DNA from: an uncultured Oscillospiraceae bacterium
GTDB taxonomy: Bacteria; Bacillota; Clostridia; Oscillospirales; Oscillospiraceae
Assembly (NCBI GenBank): GCA_934597255.1
Contig: CAKTQV010000003.1
Location: forward strand, 62,001 to 126,000
DNA: 64,000 nt
Reading direction: 5' to 3'
Position 1 is the first letter of the stretch. Every line of letters starts with the position of its first letter. Made by a program: the position numbers and the translations under genes. Below the pieces are notes generated by a model, which was not told where the DNA came from, searched no databases, and was given only the letters and a program-made list of their open reading frames with translations. Below are positions 50,478-59,506 of this stretch, piece after piece.

Positions 50478-51428
50478 TCAGCCTCCGATCTGGCTCATGC
50501 CGCGGCGCGCGTCCGTGTGTTCTGTGGCCGAAAGCGCCTTGTGGCGCGCGGGCTTGGCCATGACCGCACGTTCAAACTGCGCGCGCATACCGTCGCGGTC
50601 CAGCCCCTTGATGGAAAACTCCTCCGCCGAATGCAGGCAGGGCTTGAGCTTTCCGTCCGCCGTCAGCCGCAGCCGGTTGCAAAGCGCGCAGAAGTGCGCC
50701 GATACCGGGCTTATCAGCCCGACGCGCCCGGCAGCCCCCGGCAGCCGGTACAGCCGCGCCACGCCGCCGTCCGGCGGCAGCGCCTCCAGCGCCGGCAGCG
50801 CGTCCGTCACCGCCGCCGCCGGGCGGTACGCCTCCGGCCCGAAGCCCTTGTCGAGCATCGGCATAAGCTCAATAAAGCGCACGTCCACGCCCCATGTGCG
50901 CGTCAGCGCCGCCAGCGCCGGTATCTCATCGTCGTTGAATCCGCCGATGAGCACCGCGTTTATCTTCACGCGCGCAAAGCCGGCCTCCAGCGCCGCCTCC
51001 ATGCCGCGCAGCGCGTCGGAAAGCGCGCCGCCGCGCGTAATGTAAGCGTAGCGCGCCGGGTCGAGCGTGTCAAGACTGATGTTCACGCGCCCGACGCCCG
51101 CCTCGCGCAGCGGCCGCGCCAGCGCCGGAAGCAGCGTTCCGTTCGTCGTCAGACACAGCTCCTCGATGCCCTCCACCGCCGCCAGACGCCCGCACAGCGT
51201 CACGATGTCCCGCTTGACGAGCGGCTCGCCGCCGGTGACGCGCAGCTTGCGGATGCCGAGCGCGGCCGCCGTTTCCACCGCGGCGACCGTCTCCTCCTGC
51301 GTGAGCATCTCCTCATGGCGCTTTTTGCACACGCCCTCCGCCGGCATACAGTAGCGGCAGCGCAGATTGCACAGCTCCGTCACCGAAAGGCGCAGATAGC
51401 TGATCTCGCGCCCGAATCCGTCGGTCAT
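50478..51428 (-). CDS. moaA: GTP 3',8-cyclase MoaA
   Basis: A 316-residue radical SAM enzyme that converts GTP toward cyclic pyranopterin monophosphate. It carries the first Fe-S motif ELCNLRCRYCMP (about 17-28), RVTGGEPLVK, TTNGTLL, and the second cluster FCALCNRLRLTADGKLKPCL near residue 255-275. I start at ATG 51428; a longer frame reads into the preceding gene. It lies 1 nt after the stop of the upstream MoeA-like gene. Confidence 0.96.
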   Translation of the reverse strand: MTDGFGREISYLRLSVTELCNLRCRYCMPAEGVCKKRHEEMLTQEETVAAVETAAALGIRKLRVTGGEPLVKRDIVTLCGRLAAVEGIEELCLTTNGTLLPALARPLREAGVGRVNISLDTLDPARYAYITRGGALSDALRGMEAALEAGFARVKINAVLIGGFNDDEIPALAALTRTWGVDVRFIELMPMLDKGFGPEAYRPAAAVTDALPALEALPPDGGVARLYRLPGAAGRVGLISPVSAHFCALCNRLRLTADGKLKPCLHSAEEFSIKGLDRDGMRAQFERAVMAKPARHKALSATEHTDARRGMSQIGG

Positions 51429-51429
51429 C

Positions 51430-52446
51430 TCAGTATCTCCCGAAGCTGCAGTTCGGCCACTGGCAGCGCTCACAGGTCTGGCAAAGGCCGCCGTTTCCAA
51501 GCCGGACAAGATCGTCCTTCGTGATGCGCTCGCCGGCATAGACCGCCGGCAGCAGCACGTCGAGCATCGTCGTCGGCATGCTGATGGCCGCGCCGGGAAC
51601 GCCCATGGCCGCTACGCCATCCAGATAGGCCACGAGCGTCATATTGCCCGGCTGGGCCGGCATACCGTGGCTGACGATCTGCGCGCCGAGGCGGCGGATC
51701 GCCGTCGGGGTCAGATCGTCCGGGTCAACGGACATGCCCCCGGTGAAAACGAGGAAGTCCGCCCCCTTGTCCAGCCAGCTCCGCGCCGCGGCCACGATCA
51801 TGTCCAGATCGTCGTCGCAGACAGCCGCGCCCAGTATCTCTCCCGGATATTTCCCGAGCTTGGCGCGCAGCACCGGCTCAAACCTGTCCTGTATCCGCCC
51901 GGTGTAGATCTCCGAGCCGGTGATAACGATGCCGACGCGGCGCGCCTGATACGGCAGCAGCCGCAGCAGGGGCCGTCCGGCGCACAGACGCTCCGCCTCG
52001 GCAATATGCTCCTCCTTCGTCACCAGCGGGACGATGCGCATCGACGCCAGCCGTGCGCCGGGGCGCGCCGGATAATGATCCGGCAGCGTGCAGATCGTCA
52101 CGTCCTCGATGGAATTGAGCTGCGCCAGAAGCGCCGTATCCACGCGCCACAGGCCCGCTTTGTCCGCCTTGAGCAGCATTTTTCCCTCGGACGGGCCCTC
52201 GTAATGCGCGCCCTCGACCGGCGCCATGGCCGCCATGCGCCGCGCGGCGTCCTCCTCATGGATCTCGCCGGCGCCTTCCTCCCAGACGAAAATATGCCGC
52301 TTGCCGAGATCCAGCAGCGCCGGAACGTCCTCCGGCGCGATCACATGGCCGCGGCGGAAGGCCGCGCCCTTGAAGCCGTCGCGCATGGCCGTGATGTCGT
52401 GGCACAGCGTCATGCCAACGGCTTTTTCAACGTCGATCTTCTTCAC
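51430..52446 (-). CDS. MoeA-like molybdopterin-binding protein with Cys-rich C-terminus
   Basis: A 338-residue protein. The first 165 residues resemble neither MoeA domain strongly (MTLCHDITAMRDGFKGAAFRRG). Residues about 170-310 are the MoCF/MogA-like fold: VGIVITGSEIYTGRIQDRF and FLVFTGGMSVDPDDLTPTA. The end has four cysteines, CQTCERCQWPNCSFGRY. The family is often found in Mo-dependent clostridia next to moeA; it probably binds molybdopterin or its adenylylated form, and the Cys tail may bind metal. Overlaps moeA by 4 nt (ATGA). Confidence 0.88.
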   Translation of the reverse strand: MKKIDVEKAVGMTLCHDITAMRDGFKGAAFRRGHVIAPEDVPALLDLGKRHIFVWEEGAGEIHEEDAARRMAAMAPVEGAHYEGPSEGKMLLKADKAGLWRVDTALLAQLNSIEDVTICTLPDHYPARPGARLASMRIVPLVTKEEHIAEAERLCAGRPLLRLLPYQARRVGIVITGSEIYTGRIQDRFEPVLRAKLGKYPGEILGAAVCDDDLDMIVAAARSWLDKGADFLVFTGGMSVDPDDLTPTAIRRLGAQIVSHGMPAQPGNMTLVAYLDGVAAMGVPGAAISMPTTMLDVLLPAVYAGERITKDDLVRLGNGGLCQTCERCQWPNCSFGRY

Positions 52447-53657
52447 AGCAAAAATCCTTTCAGCTTTTCTCCCGCGGCGAGCGGGCCGCTCCCGCCCGGG
52501 ATAACGGCCATGGCCTGTATCCCGATCATGGAGCTGAGGACCACGTTGCCCTGATTGGCGGGCAGACGCAGCAAAAGCCCGTCCTCCGCCAGCTCGAGCC
52601 GCCCGCGCACCAGCCGCGTCATGCGGCTTTTCTTCCCGAACGCCTCCGCGAGCGAAACGGTCAGCTCGCGTGGCCGGAAATCGCGCCGCCCGGCAAGCTT
52701 TTTCAGCGCTGGGGCGGCGATGGCGTAAAAATTCGTCAGCGCCGACGCCGGGTTGCCCGACAGGGCCGCAGCAAATTTTCCGTTCCGCATCCCGTAGCAG
52801 CAGGCGCCGCCGGGCTTGAGCCGAACGCCGCGCACCAGTATCTCACAGCCGGCCGCCTCCATGGCCGCCGGCGTCCGGTCGTAGTCGCCCACGGACACGC
52901 CCCCCGTCAGCACGGCCGCGTCGCACTCTTCCAGCGCCCGCTCCAGCCGCGCCGCGATATCCTCCGTGCGGTCGCCGGCGATGCCGTAATACACCGCCTC
53001 GCACCCGAGCGCGCCCAGCGCCGCCGTGAGCGTGTAGCGGTTGGAGTTGCGTATCATTCCGGGGCCGGGCTCCTCGTCGGCCTCCACCAGCTCGCTGCCG
53101 GTGGAAAGAAGCGCAACGCGGGGCCGCGCATACACGAGCGGCCGGGCGCAGCCCTGCGCCGCAAGCGTCCCGGCCAGCCCCGGGTCGATCGTCTCGCCGG
53201 CCTCCGCCAGATGCATACCCGCGCGCACGTCCTCCCCGGCGCGGATGATATTCTCGCCCGCCTTCCGAGGGGCAAAGAACGTGACCTTTTCCGCGTCAAA
53301 CACGGTGTTTTCGTACATTTCCACGCAGTCGGCCCCCGGCGGGATGGGCGCGCCGGTCAGTATCTTGACGCAGGTACCCTCCGTCACCGGCACATGGCTC
53401 ACGCCGCCGGCCGCGATCTCCTCCAGAATGCGCAGCGTGACCGGTGCTTCGCGGCCCGCCGCGCGCACATCCGCCGAACGCAGGGCGTAGCCGTCGTAGG
53501 GCGAGCGGTCAAAGGCCGGCACATTTTCCGCCGCGCACAGCGGCTCCGCCAGCACGCGCCCCGCCGCCTGCTCCAGCGGCACGCTCTCCCGGCCCACCGG
53601 CAAAACCCGCTCCAGCAGCAGACCACGCGCCTGCTCAAAGTCCATTTCCGTTCGCAT
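52443..53657 (-). CDS. moeA: Molybdopterin molybdotransferase MoeA
   Basis: A 404-residue enzyme that inserts molybdate into adenylylated molybdopterin. Domain I-II shows PAFDRSPYDGYALRSAD and ILTGAPIPPGADCV; domain III has ALLSTGSELVE and VLTGGVSVGDYD; domain IV ends the protein. The start overlaps modC by 23 nt. With two MoeA-type proteins in the locus, one may handle a different metal or enzyme class; this is inference. Confidence 0.95.
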   Translation of the reverse strand: MRTEMDFEQARGLLLERVLPVGRESVPLEQAAGRVLAEPLCAAENVPAFDRSPYDGYALRSADVRAAGREAPVTLRILEEIAAGGVSHVPVTEGTCVKILTGAPIPPGADCVEMYENTVFDAEKVTFFAPRKAGENIIRAGEDVRAGMHLAEAGETIDPGLAGTLAAQGCARPLVYARPRVALLSTGSELVEADEEPGPGMIRNSNRYTLTAALGALGCEAVYYGIAGDRTEDIAARLERALEECDAAVLTGGVSVGDYDRTPAAMEAAGCEILVRGVRLKPGGACCYGMRNGKFAAALSGNPASALTNFYAIAAPALKKLAGRRDFRPRELTVSLAEAFGKKSRMTRLVRGRLELAEDGLLLRLPANQGNVVLSSMIGIQAMAVIPGGSGPLAAGEKLKGFLL

Positions 53658-54702
53658 TTTCTTCTCCCTTCAGCAGCAGCAGCTCCGCCGCCGGCATATG
53701 GACCGTCAGCTCCTGCGCGCCCTGCAGCGCGGCCCATTCGTCCTTTCCCGCCGTCCAGCCGAAGGCCGCCGCGTCCGGCCGACCGGCCGGGCGAAGCAGG
53801 ATCGTATAGTCGAACGGGTTTTCGATCACGCCCGCCACGGCGCAGCGAACGGCATTCTCCCCGTCCCCGAAACGGACGGAGTGCATCCGCATCCCCACGG
53901 CCGCGATCTCCCCCGGGTCGCGGTCGAGCGTCAGCTCAACGCCCCAGTCGGAGGCATAGATGCGCCGGCCGTCCCGCTTTTCCGCGCGCGAGATGAACTT
54001 GCAGCCGGTCAGTCTCGCCCCGGCGACGGTTTTGGGGTCGCGGAATATCGCGTGCTTCGCGCCCGCGGCCTCCACGCGCCCGTTCTCGATGATAACGATG
54101 GCGTCGGCCAGCCGGAACACCTCGTCCCGGTCGTGCGACACGAGCAGGACGGTTTTGCCGAACTCCCGCATGACCTGCTGCATATCCCGCTCGAGCCGGA
54201 AGCGCAGATGGCTGTCCAGCGCGGAAAACGGCTCGTCGAGCAGCAGCACCCGCGGCCCGGAAACAAGCATGCGCGCCAGCGCCGTCCGCTGCTGCTGGCC
54301 GCCGGATATCTGCGAAGGATAACGCCCGGCCAGCGGCGCCAGGCCGAAGCGCTCCATAAGCTCCTGCGCCTGTGCGATGTCGCGCTTTCCTTCCCGCCGC
54401 GCGCCGGCCAGAATGTTCTGGCGCACGGTCATATTGGGAAACAGCGCGTAATTCTGGAACATAAGCCCCGTGCGCCGCTGCTGCGGCGTGAGATCGACAT
54501 GCCGCTCGGAGTCAAACAGCGTCACGCCGTCCACCTCGATGTGCCCGCGGTCGGGCTTCACGATGCCGGCGACGCAGCGCAGCGTCATGCTCTTGCCGGA
54601 GCCGGACGCGCCCAGCAGCGCAAGGACCTCGTCCCCCGCCTCAAAGGCCGTCTTAAGCGTGAAATCGCCGAGGCGCTTTTCAATATCCACCCGGATCGAC
54701 AT
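53635..54702 (-). CDS. modC: Molybdate ABC transporter ATP-binding protein ModC
   Basis: A 355-residue ABC ATPase: Walker A LLGASGSGKSMTLR (about 31-44), signature ISGGQQQRTALARML, Walker B VLLLDEPFSALD, and switch His in LLVSHDRDE. The C-terminal TOBE/MOP-like region (about 230-345) is longer than in many modC and may sense oxyanion. It powers uptake through ModB. It begins 1 nt after the modB stop. Confidence 0.92.
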   Translation of the reverse strand: MSIRVDIEKRLGDFTLKTAFEAGDEVLALLGASGSGKSMTLRCVAGIVKPDRGHIEVDGVTLFDSERHVDLTPQQRRTGLMFQNYALFPNMTVRQNILAGARREGKRDIAQAQELMERFGLAPLAGRYPSQISGGQQQRTALARMLVSGPRVLLLDEPFSALDSHLRFRLERDMQQVMREFGKTVLLVSHDRDEVFRLADAIVIIENGRVEAAGAKHAIFRDPKTVAGARLTGCKFISRAEKRDGRRIYASDWGVELTLDRDPGEIAAVGMRMHSVRFGDGENAVRCAVAGVIENPFDYTILLRPAGRPDAAAFGWTAGKDEWAALQGAQELTVHMPAAELLLLKGEENANGNGL

Positions 54703-54703
54703 G

Positions 54704-55387
54704 TCACGCGCCTCCCTTCCGGCGGCCCGACTGCCCGTTCCGCTTTTCCAGCATGTTCACTGCGAGCAGGACCACCGCCGAGATGGCCAGATTGATCATC
54801 ACCCATTTCAGCGCCAGCGCGTCGTTGTCCGTGCGCCAGAGCTGATAGACCGTGGTGGAGATCGTAGCCGTGCGCCCGGGCGTGTAGCCGGCGATCATGC
54901 TCGTCGCGCCGTATTCGCCCAGCGCGCGCGCAAAGGCCAGGACCGTCCCGGCCAGTATGCCCTGCCGGCAGTAGGGCATACGGATGCGCCAGAAGATATA
55001 GGAATTCGACAGGCCCAGCGTCTGGCCGGACCAGGCGAGATTTTCATCAAAGGATTCAAAGGCTCCCCGCGCCGTCCGGTACATCAGCGGGAAGATCACG
55101 ACCGTGGTGGCGAAGATCGCCGACCACCACGTCATCGTCAGACGGATGCCGAACAGGCTGAGAAACAGGCTGCCGACGGCACGCTTCGGCCCCAGAACGC
55201 GCAGCAGCAGATAGCCCACGACCGTGGGCGGCAGCACCAGCGGAAGCGTCAGAAAAACGTCCAGCACGCCCTTGACAAGGCGCGGCGCCTTTGCGATATA
55301 ATACGCGGCAAAAATGCCGACAAAAAAGATGATGACCGTGCTGATCCCCGCGATGCGCAGGGAGTTTAACAGCGGATACCAGTCCAT
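54704..55387 (-). CDS. modB: Molybdate ABC transporter permease ModB
   Basis: A 227-residue integral membrane protein with five to six helices. The cytoplasmic EAA-type loop reads FARALGEYGATSMIAG, which fits ModB. It starts at ATG 55387 and is divided from modA by a 161-bp gap containing a strong hairpin, so it may be expressed at a lower level than the binding protein. Confidence 0.93.
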   Translation of the reverse strand: MDWYPLLNSLRIAGISTVIIFFVGIFAAYYIAKAPRLVKGVLDVFLTLPLVLPPTVVGYLLLRVLGPKRAVGSLFLSLFGIRLTMTWWSAIFATTVVIFPLMYRTARGAFESFDENLAWSGQTLGLSNSYIFWRIRMPYCRQGILAGTVLAFARALGEYGATSMIAGYTPGRTATISTTVYQLWRTDNDALALKWVMINLAISAVVLLAVNMLEKRNGQSGRRKGGA

Positions 55388-55437
55388 AGCAAGCCCCCCC
55401 TAAAGCTCCATCTGCCGGGGCGTCTCCGCCCGGCATA

Positions 55438-55472
55438 ATTCAAAAAGCCTTGCAACGCAAGGCTTTTTGAAT
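55438..55472 (-). terminator. Hairpin between modA and modB
   Basis: A 16-bp perfect stem (ATTCAAAAAGCCTTGC with complement), 3-nt loop. Its lower arm reads as a T run on the minus strand, so it can act as a partial terminator that favours modA. Confidence 0.75.
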
Positions 55473-55548
55473 TTACGCCGCCCGCGGGCGGCTTTCATCT
55501 GACCGCCGGGAGGCGGGATGTCTCCCGGCGTCCGTTTCCGTTGTTCCG

Positions 55549-56499
55549 TCAGGAAAGAGCCGTGAAGCCGACGCCCTCAAAAACGGCGGAGGCCTCCGCG
55601 CCGGAGCAGAATTCCAGGAACGCGCGGGCCGCTTCCTCGTTCTGCGTGATGTTCAGAACGGCGGCGGGGTAAATGACCTGGCCGCACATATCGGCCGTCG
55701 CCTCGTCCACGATGGTCAGCCCGGCGGAGAAGGCGTCCGTGGCGTAGATGATGCCGCAGTCAACCGCCGCTTCCTTGACCTGCGTGGTGACTTCCTTCAC
55801 GTTCGAGCCGTAGGTGATGCAGCCGGCGCCGGCAAGCTCCGCCTCGTCCAGCTCATAGTAGGCAAAGATCTTCTGCGTGTACTGGCCGACGGGCACGTCC
55901 TCGTTGCCCATGGCAAGGAACACGTCGTGCGCGGCGAGCATTTCCGCCAGCTGGTCATAGCTCTCGATGCCCTTGGGGTTGCCCTCGGGAACGGCCAGAA
56001 CGACCTTGTTCTCCAGCAGATTGAAGCGCGTGCCCTCAAGCACGAAATCCAGTCCGTCGGTGTTGATCTCGGGGTCGGCCGTGATGTCGATCTGGTTCAT
56101 CTGCTTGGGCGCGGCGGAAATGAACACGTCGCACTCGGCGCCTTCCTCGATCTGGGTCTTGAGCGTGCCGGAGGAGTCGAAGTTGAACACGACCTCCACA
56201 TTCGGATGCGCCTCCATGAAGGTCTTGCCCAGTTTCTCGAGCGTCTCGGTCATGGACGCGGCGGCGAACACGATCAGCTTGCCGGACAGCGTGTCCTCGG
56301 CTTCGGCCGGGGCTTCCGTCTCGGTCTCGGCTTCGGCCGCGGCGGCCTCCATCTCGTCCAGCTGCGCCTCAACGGCGTCCAGACGCTCGCCGATGCCGTC
56401 GATGCGGGCAAGGGTCTCGTCGTCGAGCTTGGCCGAGCAGCCGGCAAACAGGCACAGCATCAGGCCAAGCGCAAGGATCCGTGCAAGGGAACGTTTCAT
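55549..56499 (-). CDS. modA: Molybdate-binding lipoprotein ModA
   Basis: A 316-residue extracytoplasmic solute-binding protein. The lipoprotein signal ends LFAGC (Cys21), followed by a coiled-coil-like acidic spacer (about 28-65) and the binding domain. LIVFAAASMTETLEKLGK, NFDSSGTLKTQIEEGAECDVFISAA and ITQNEEAARAFLEF match ModA. I start at ATG 56499 with AAGGAGG upstream; the longer frame runs through the regulatory leader. It heads the molybdenum operon. Confidence 0.94.
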   Translation of the reverse strand: MKRSLARILALGLMLCLFAGCSAKLDDETLARIDGIGERLDAVEAQLDEMEAAAAEAETETEAPAEAEDTLSGKLIVFAAASMTETLEKLGKTFMEAHPNVEVVFNFDSSGTLKTQIEEGAECDVFISAAPKQMNQIDITADPEINTDGLDFVLEGTRFNLLENKVVLAVPEGNPKGIESYDQLAEMLAAHDVFLAMGNEDVPVGQYTQKIFAYYELDEAELAGAGCITYGSNVKEVTTQVKEAAVDCGIIYATDAFSAGLTIVDEATADMCGQVIYPAAVLNITQNEEAARAFLEFCSGAEASAVFEGVGFTALS

Positions 56500-56700
56500 G
56501 GGAATTTTCCTCCTTAAAAAAATAATCCGTCTTCTCCCAAAGACGGACCAGGTAAAACGCGAGGACGCTCCCATGAATTCCGCCTTCTTTTCAATAATGG
56601 AAGGCCGGCCGGTTTCCCGACTGACCCCGTGCCCGCTTCCCACGGCGGGCAGGCCGAAGTCCCATGGCAAAACGCTTTAGGGCGCAGCGGCTCGAAGACA
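56500..56700 (-). ncRNA. Structured modA leader, candidate Mo/Moco-responsive riboswitch
   Basis: A leader of about 200 nt from a consensus promoter. In transcript sense, CCATG (56667-56663) can pair with CATGG (56575-56571) enclosing three hairpins: TGCCCGC/GCGGGCA (56651-56630), GTCGG/CCGGC closed by a GAAA loop (56621-56608), and GCCTTC/GAAGGC (56605-56582). An intrinsic terminator follows directly. GAAGGCGG (56587-56580) can instead pair with the terminator arm CCGTCTTT. It does not cleanly match the Moco RNA consensus as I remember it; ligand is inferred from the genes. Confidence 0.55.
56516..56546 (-). terminator. Attenuator terminator in the modA leader
   Basis: Stem CCGTCTT/AAGACGG with a 6-nt loop followed by ATTATTTTTTT, ending immediately before the modA ribosome binding site. 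Its position means it can control the operon only by conditional formation. Confidence 0.8.
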
Positions 56701-56706
56701 TTTCTA

Positions 56707-56735
56707 TTGTTAGCACAAATCCGAAAATATGTCAA
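56707..56735 (-). promoter_or_regulatory. Promoter of the molybdenum operon
   Basis: Minus strand: -35 TTGACA (56735-56730), 17-nt spacer, -10 TAACAA (56712-56707). Confidence 0.85.
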
Positions 56736-56775
56736 CAGAAAAACAGGAAACACCGCTCATTTCCCGTCGAAGGCG

Positions 56776-56811
56776 CAAAAATCTCCCGCGGCCTTCGGGC
56801 CGCGGGAGACG
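56776..56811 (-). terminator. Terminator of the secreted repeat-protein gene
   Basis: An 11-bp stem CTCCCGCGGCC/GGCCGCGGGAG with a TTCG-type loop, followed by ATTTTTG on the minus strand. Confidence 0.9.
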
Positions 56812-56831
56812 CAAATGCTTCAGAATAGCGG

Positions 56832-59453
56832 TCAGCCCGCAAAGTCCTCATAGGGTGTCGCGTCGTAAAGGTTGGCGAACACGCCGAAGACCGTCCCGTC
56901 GAGCATGCCCTTGTAGTCCGCTTCCGTGGCCGCCTCCAGATCGCGCTTGACCATATCGTAGATGTCGAGCGTGGGGTCCTGGTCAAGCAGACCGTTGAGA
57001 TAGGCGATCCAGGCGTCCCAGTTTCCGCCGTCCGCCGTCTCGCCGGCCGCGGCACCGCCCTGCGCCTCATACATGGCCTTGGCCTCGGCAATGATGGCGT
57101 CGTCCACGAAGTCGGAGCCTTCCATGATCCACGCCCCGTCCACGATGGAGCAGTCGATCTGCTTGGCCGTGTCGGGAATGAGGAGCGAAACGGTGCCGTC
57201 GCCGAAGGCGTACTGCACGCAGCTGAATTCCAGGACCATGCCGTCGCCGACCGTCACGTTGAAGGGCGCGAGCTCCAGATCGGCCTGGAACGCCTCGGCC
57301 GCCTCGACCTCCAGCTCGGCCGCCTCGCCGATGACGGGGGCCTTGAGCTCGGGGCCGCCCTCGCCGCGGCTGGGCGCTTCGCCCGCCGTGAGAACGATCT
57401 CGCCCTCGTAGCTGCCGGGCAGGATCTCGGTCTTGACGCCGTTGACGGTCATCTCAAGGCCCATGCCCTTGATCTGGGACGTCTCGTCGATGGTCAGGCC
57501 GGACAGATAGTTCGCGCCCGTGACCATCCAGACCGAGCCGTTGGTCATGGTAAGATAAACGGGGTTGCAGCGGGTCTCGGCCGGCTCGCAGGCCAGGCGC
57601 AGATACATCGTGTTGTCCCAGGCTCCGCTGGAGCCGTCGGGCGTGCCGGTGAAGCAGTCGCAGTAGAACTCGGTCTCGTCAAGCGTGTTGCCCTCGGCGT
57701 CCACATGATGGGACCAGGCGGAGGATATCTCGCCGTCGAGCTCGGAGTTATCGAGCGTCAGCACGACGCCCGCGCCGCCGGTGGCGCTGTTGTAAACGTT
57801 GCCCTGCACATGGGAGTCCTTGATGGACAGCGTGCTGGCGACGATCTCGCCGGAGGCTTCGAGCACGGTCGGCTCAAGCGAGGCGTACTGCTCGCGGGTG
57901 ATGTCCGTGAGCGTGTTCGACGTATCGCCGGGGGAGCCGGAATGGTCGTCCGTGTCGCACTGCAGGAACAGGATGTCGCTGCCCTCGTTGGCCAGCGCGA
58001 TGTCCACATTCGTCAGGCTGATATCGGAGGTATAGGTGCCGGCCGACTGGCTGACGGCAAAGATGTTGCGGATGTTGAAGCTCGAGTCGGCCACGCTGAG
58101 CGTGCCGGTGCCGGACGTGCCGCCGCCGGCGTGCAGCATGAAGCCGATGCGGTCGCTCCAGCCATAGCAGCCGTCCGCCATGGTGAGCGTGCCGGAGGTG
58201 ACGATGCCGAGATAGTCGGGGCTGTACCAGGCGGAGCCGTAGGCATAGTCCAGAACGCCGGAATCGGCATAGGCAATGTAGCCGCTCTGCTCGCCGTAGC
58301 GGCCGACGCGGGCGTACCAGGTCTCGCCGTTGACGTCATAGGTGAAATCGTAGTCCGGCATCTCCTCGGAGGAGTCGGACACCTCGCCGAGCACCGCGAC
58401 CATGGAATTGGCCACGAGCGCCGTCGCGCCGGCGCGGCCGGAGTCGGTCGAAAGCACGGCCCAGCCGTTGGAGGCGACAAGGGAGTTGGTGAAGATGTTG
58501 CAGCCGGCGCCGCAGGCAAGCGAGGCGCGAATGTTGCCCAGAATACCCATGGCGAACGGGCACTGCTGCATCATGGGAACGGCGTAGTTATCGCCGGTAT
58601 CATAGGCGACAAAGCCCTCCTCGTTCTCCGTGATGATGACGCTGTCGCTGACCGTCACCTGCGCGTTGCCGGACGTGAACAGGCCCGAGCGCAGCACGCC
58701 CGTGCCGTAGATCTTCGAGCGGTTGATCGCCACGTTGGAATCGCCGAGCACCACGATGCCCGCGCCCCAGCCGTTGAAATCGTCGCCGCCCTTGCCGGAA
58801 AGATAGATGTCGGCGTCATTGACGGTATAATCGGAATCGGTGATGTACATGGCGGAGAAATAATCGCCCTCGGAGCGGACGGACAGTCCGTTCGTCTCGG
58901 TGTCGCTGATCTCGCCGGAAAGCTGCGCGGCCGTGACGGATTTCGCCTCGTCGTACGCGCCGGCCGAGATATACACCGCGGGCGTGTAATGGAACGCGCC
59001 GAACAGCGCGTCGGCCTTGTCCGCGCCGAAGGGGGCGCCGGCGTTGACCTGCGTGTCGCCGAGCTCCGCGAGCGTGATGACCACGTCGCCGGTGAAGGTC
59101 GTGGGCGCGTCGATATTGAACAGATCCTTCTGCACGCCGTCGACCGTGAGCACGGCGGTGTACTTCGTGTCGTCCACGGCGATCTCGCCGCCCTGATAGA
59201 ATATCTTCGAGACCGCGCCGAACAGCGTGGAATCGACATAGCTCTTGCCGTCCTGATCGGCGTAGGCCCCGTCGTATTCAACGCCGGTGATCGTCACGGA
59301 CGAGCCGGCCCAATGGGTCTTGTCGATCTGGGCGAACTGCTCGCCGCTGGGCTCGCCGGAGGGTTCGCCGGAGGCCGCCAGCGCGCCGCCGCACAGACTG
59401 CACGCCAGGCACAGCACCATCAGCAGCGCCAGTATCTTTCCGCTTTTTTTCAT
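56832..59453 (-). CDS. Large secreted beta-rich protein of unknown function
   Basis: An 873-residue exported protein. Signal peptide 1-27 (ending ALAA), then GEPSGEPSGE. Residues about 180-640 read as parallel beta-helix/right-handed repeat turns (DADIYLSGKGGDDFNGWGAG; VVLGDSNVAINRSKIYGTG; LTMADGCYGWSDRIGF), followed by a late acidic region. No wall-anchor, SLH or enzymatic signature is visible. The C-terminus (DMVKRDLEAATEADYKGMLDG) is helical. Composition is like the chromosome. It is monocistronic behind a TTTACA-17-TATTAT promoter. Confidence 0.8.
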   Translation of the reverse strand: MKKSGKILALLMVLCLACSLCGGALAASGEPSGEPSGEQFAQIDKTHWAGSSVTITGVEYDGAYADQDGKSYVDSTLFGAVSKIFYQGGEIAVDDTKYTAVLTVDGVQKDLFNIDAPTTFTGDVVITLAELGDTQVNAGAPFGADKADALFGAFHYTPAVYISAGAYDEAKSVTAAQLSGEISDTETNGLSVRSEGDYFSAMYITDSDYTVNDADIYLSGKGGDDFNGWGAGIVVLGDSNVAINRSKIYGTGVLRSGLFTSGNAQVTVSDSVIITENEEGFVAYDTGDNYAVPMMQQCPFAMGILGNIRASLACGAGCNIFTNSLVASNGWAVLSTDSGRAGATALVANSMVAVLGEVSDSSEEMPDYDFTYDVNGETWYARVGRYGEQSGYIAYADSGVLDYAYGSAWYSPDYLGIVTSGTLTMADGCYGWSDRIGFMLHAGGGTSGTGTLSVADSSFNIRNIFAVSQSAGTYTSDISLTNVDIALANEGSDILFLQCDTDDHSGSPGDTSNTLTDITREQYASLEPTVLEASGEIVASTLSIKDSHVQGNVYNSATGGAGVVLTLDNSELDGEISSAWSHHVDAEGNTLDETEFYCDCFTGTPDGSSGAWDNTMYLRLACEPAETRCNPVYLTMTNGSVWMVTGANYLSGLTIDETSQIKGMGLEMTVNGVKTEILPGSYEGEIVLTAGEAPSRGEGGPELKAPVIGEAAELEVEAAEAFQADLELAPFNVTVGDGMVLEFSCVQYAFGDGTVSLLIPDTAKQIDCSIVDGAWIMEGSDFVDDAIIAEAKAMYEAQGGAAAGETADGGNWDAWIAYLNGLLDQDPTLDIYDMVKRDLEAATEADYKGMLDGTVFGVFANLYDATPYEDFAG

Positions 59454-59506
59454 GGATTCACCTTTCCTTTCGATGTTGGCTTTTCAAATGCAAAGCGCTT
59501 GCCCCT

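Noticed and set aside
56500..56700. Cobalamin, TPP or fluoride riboswitch ahead of modA
   Set aside because: None of the conserved core sequences of those classes as I know them is present.
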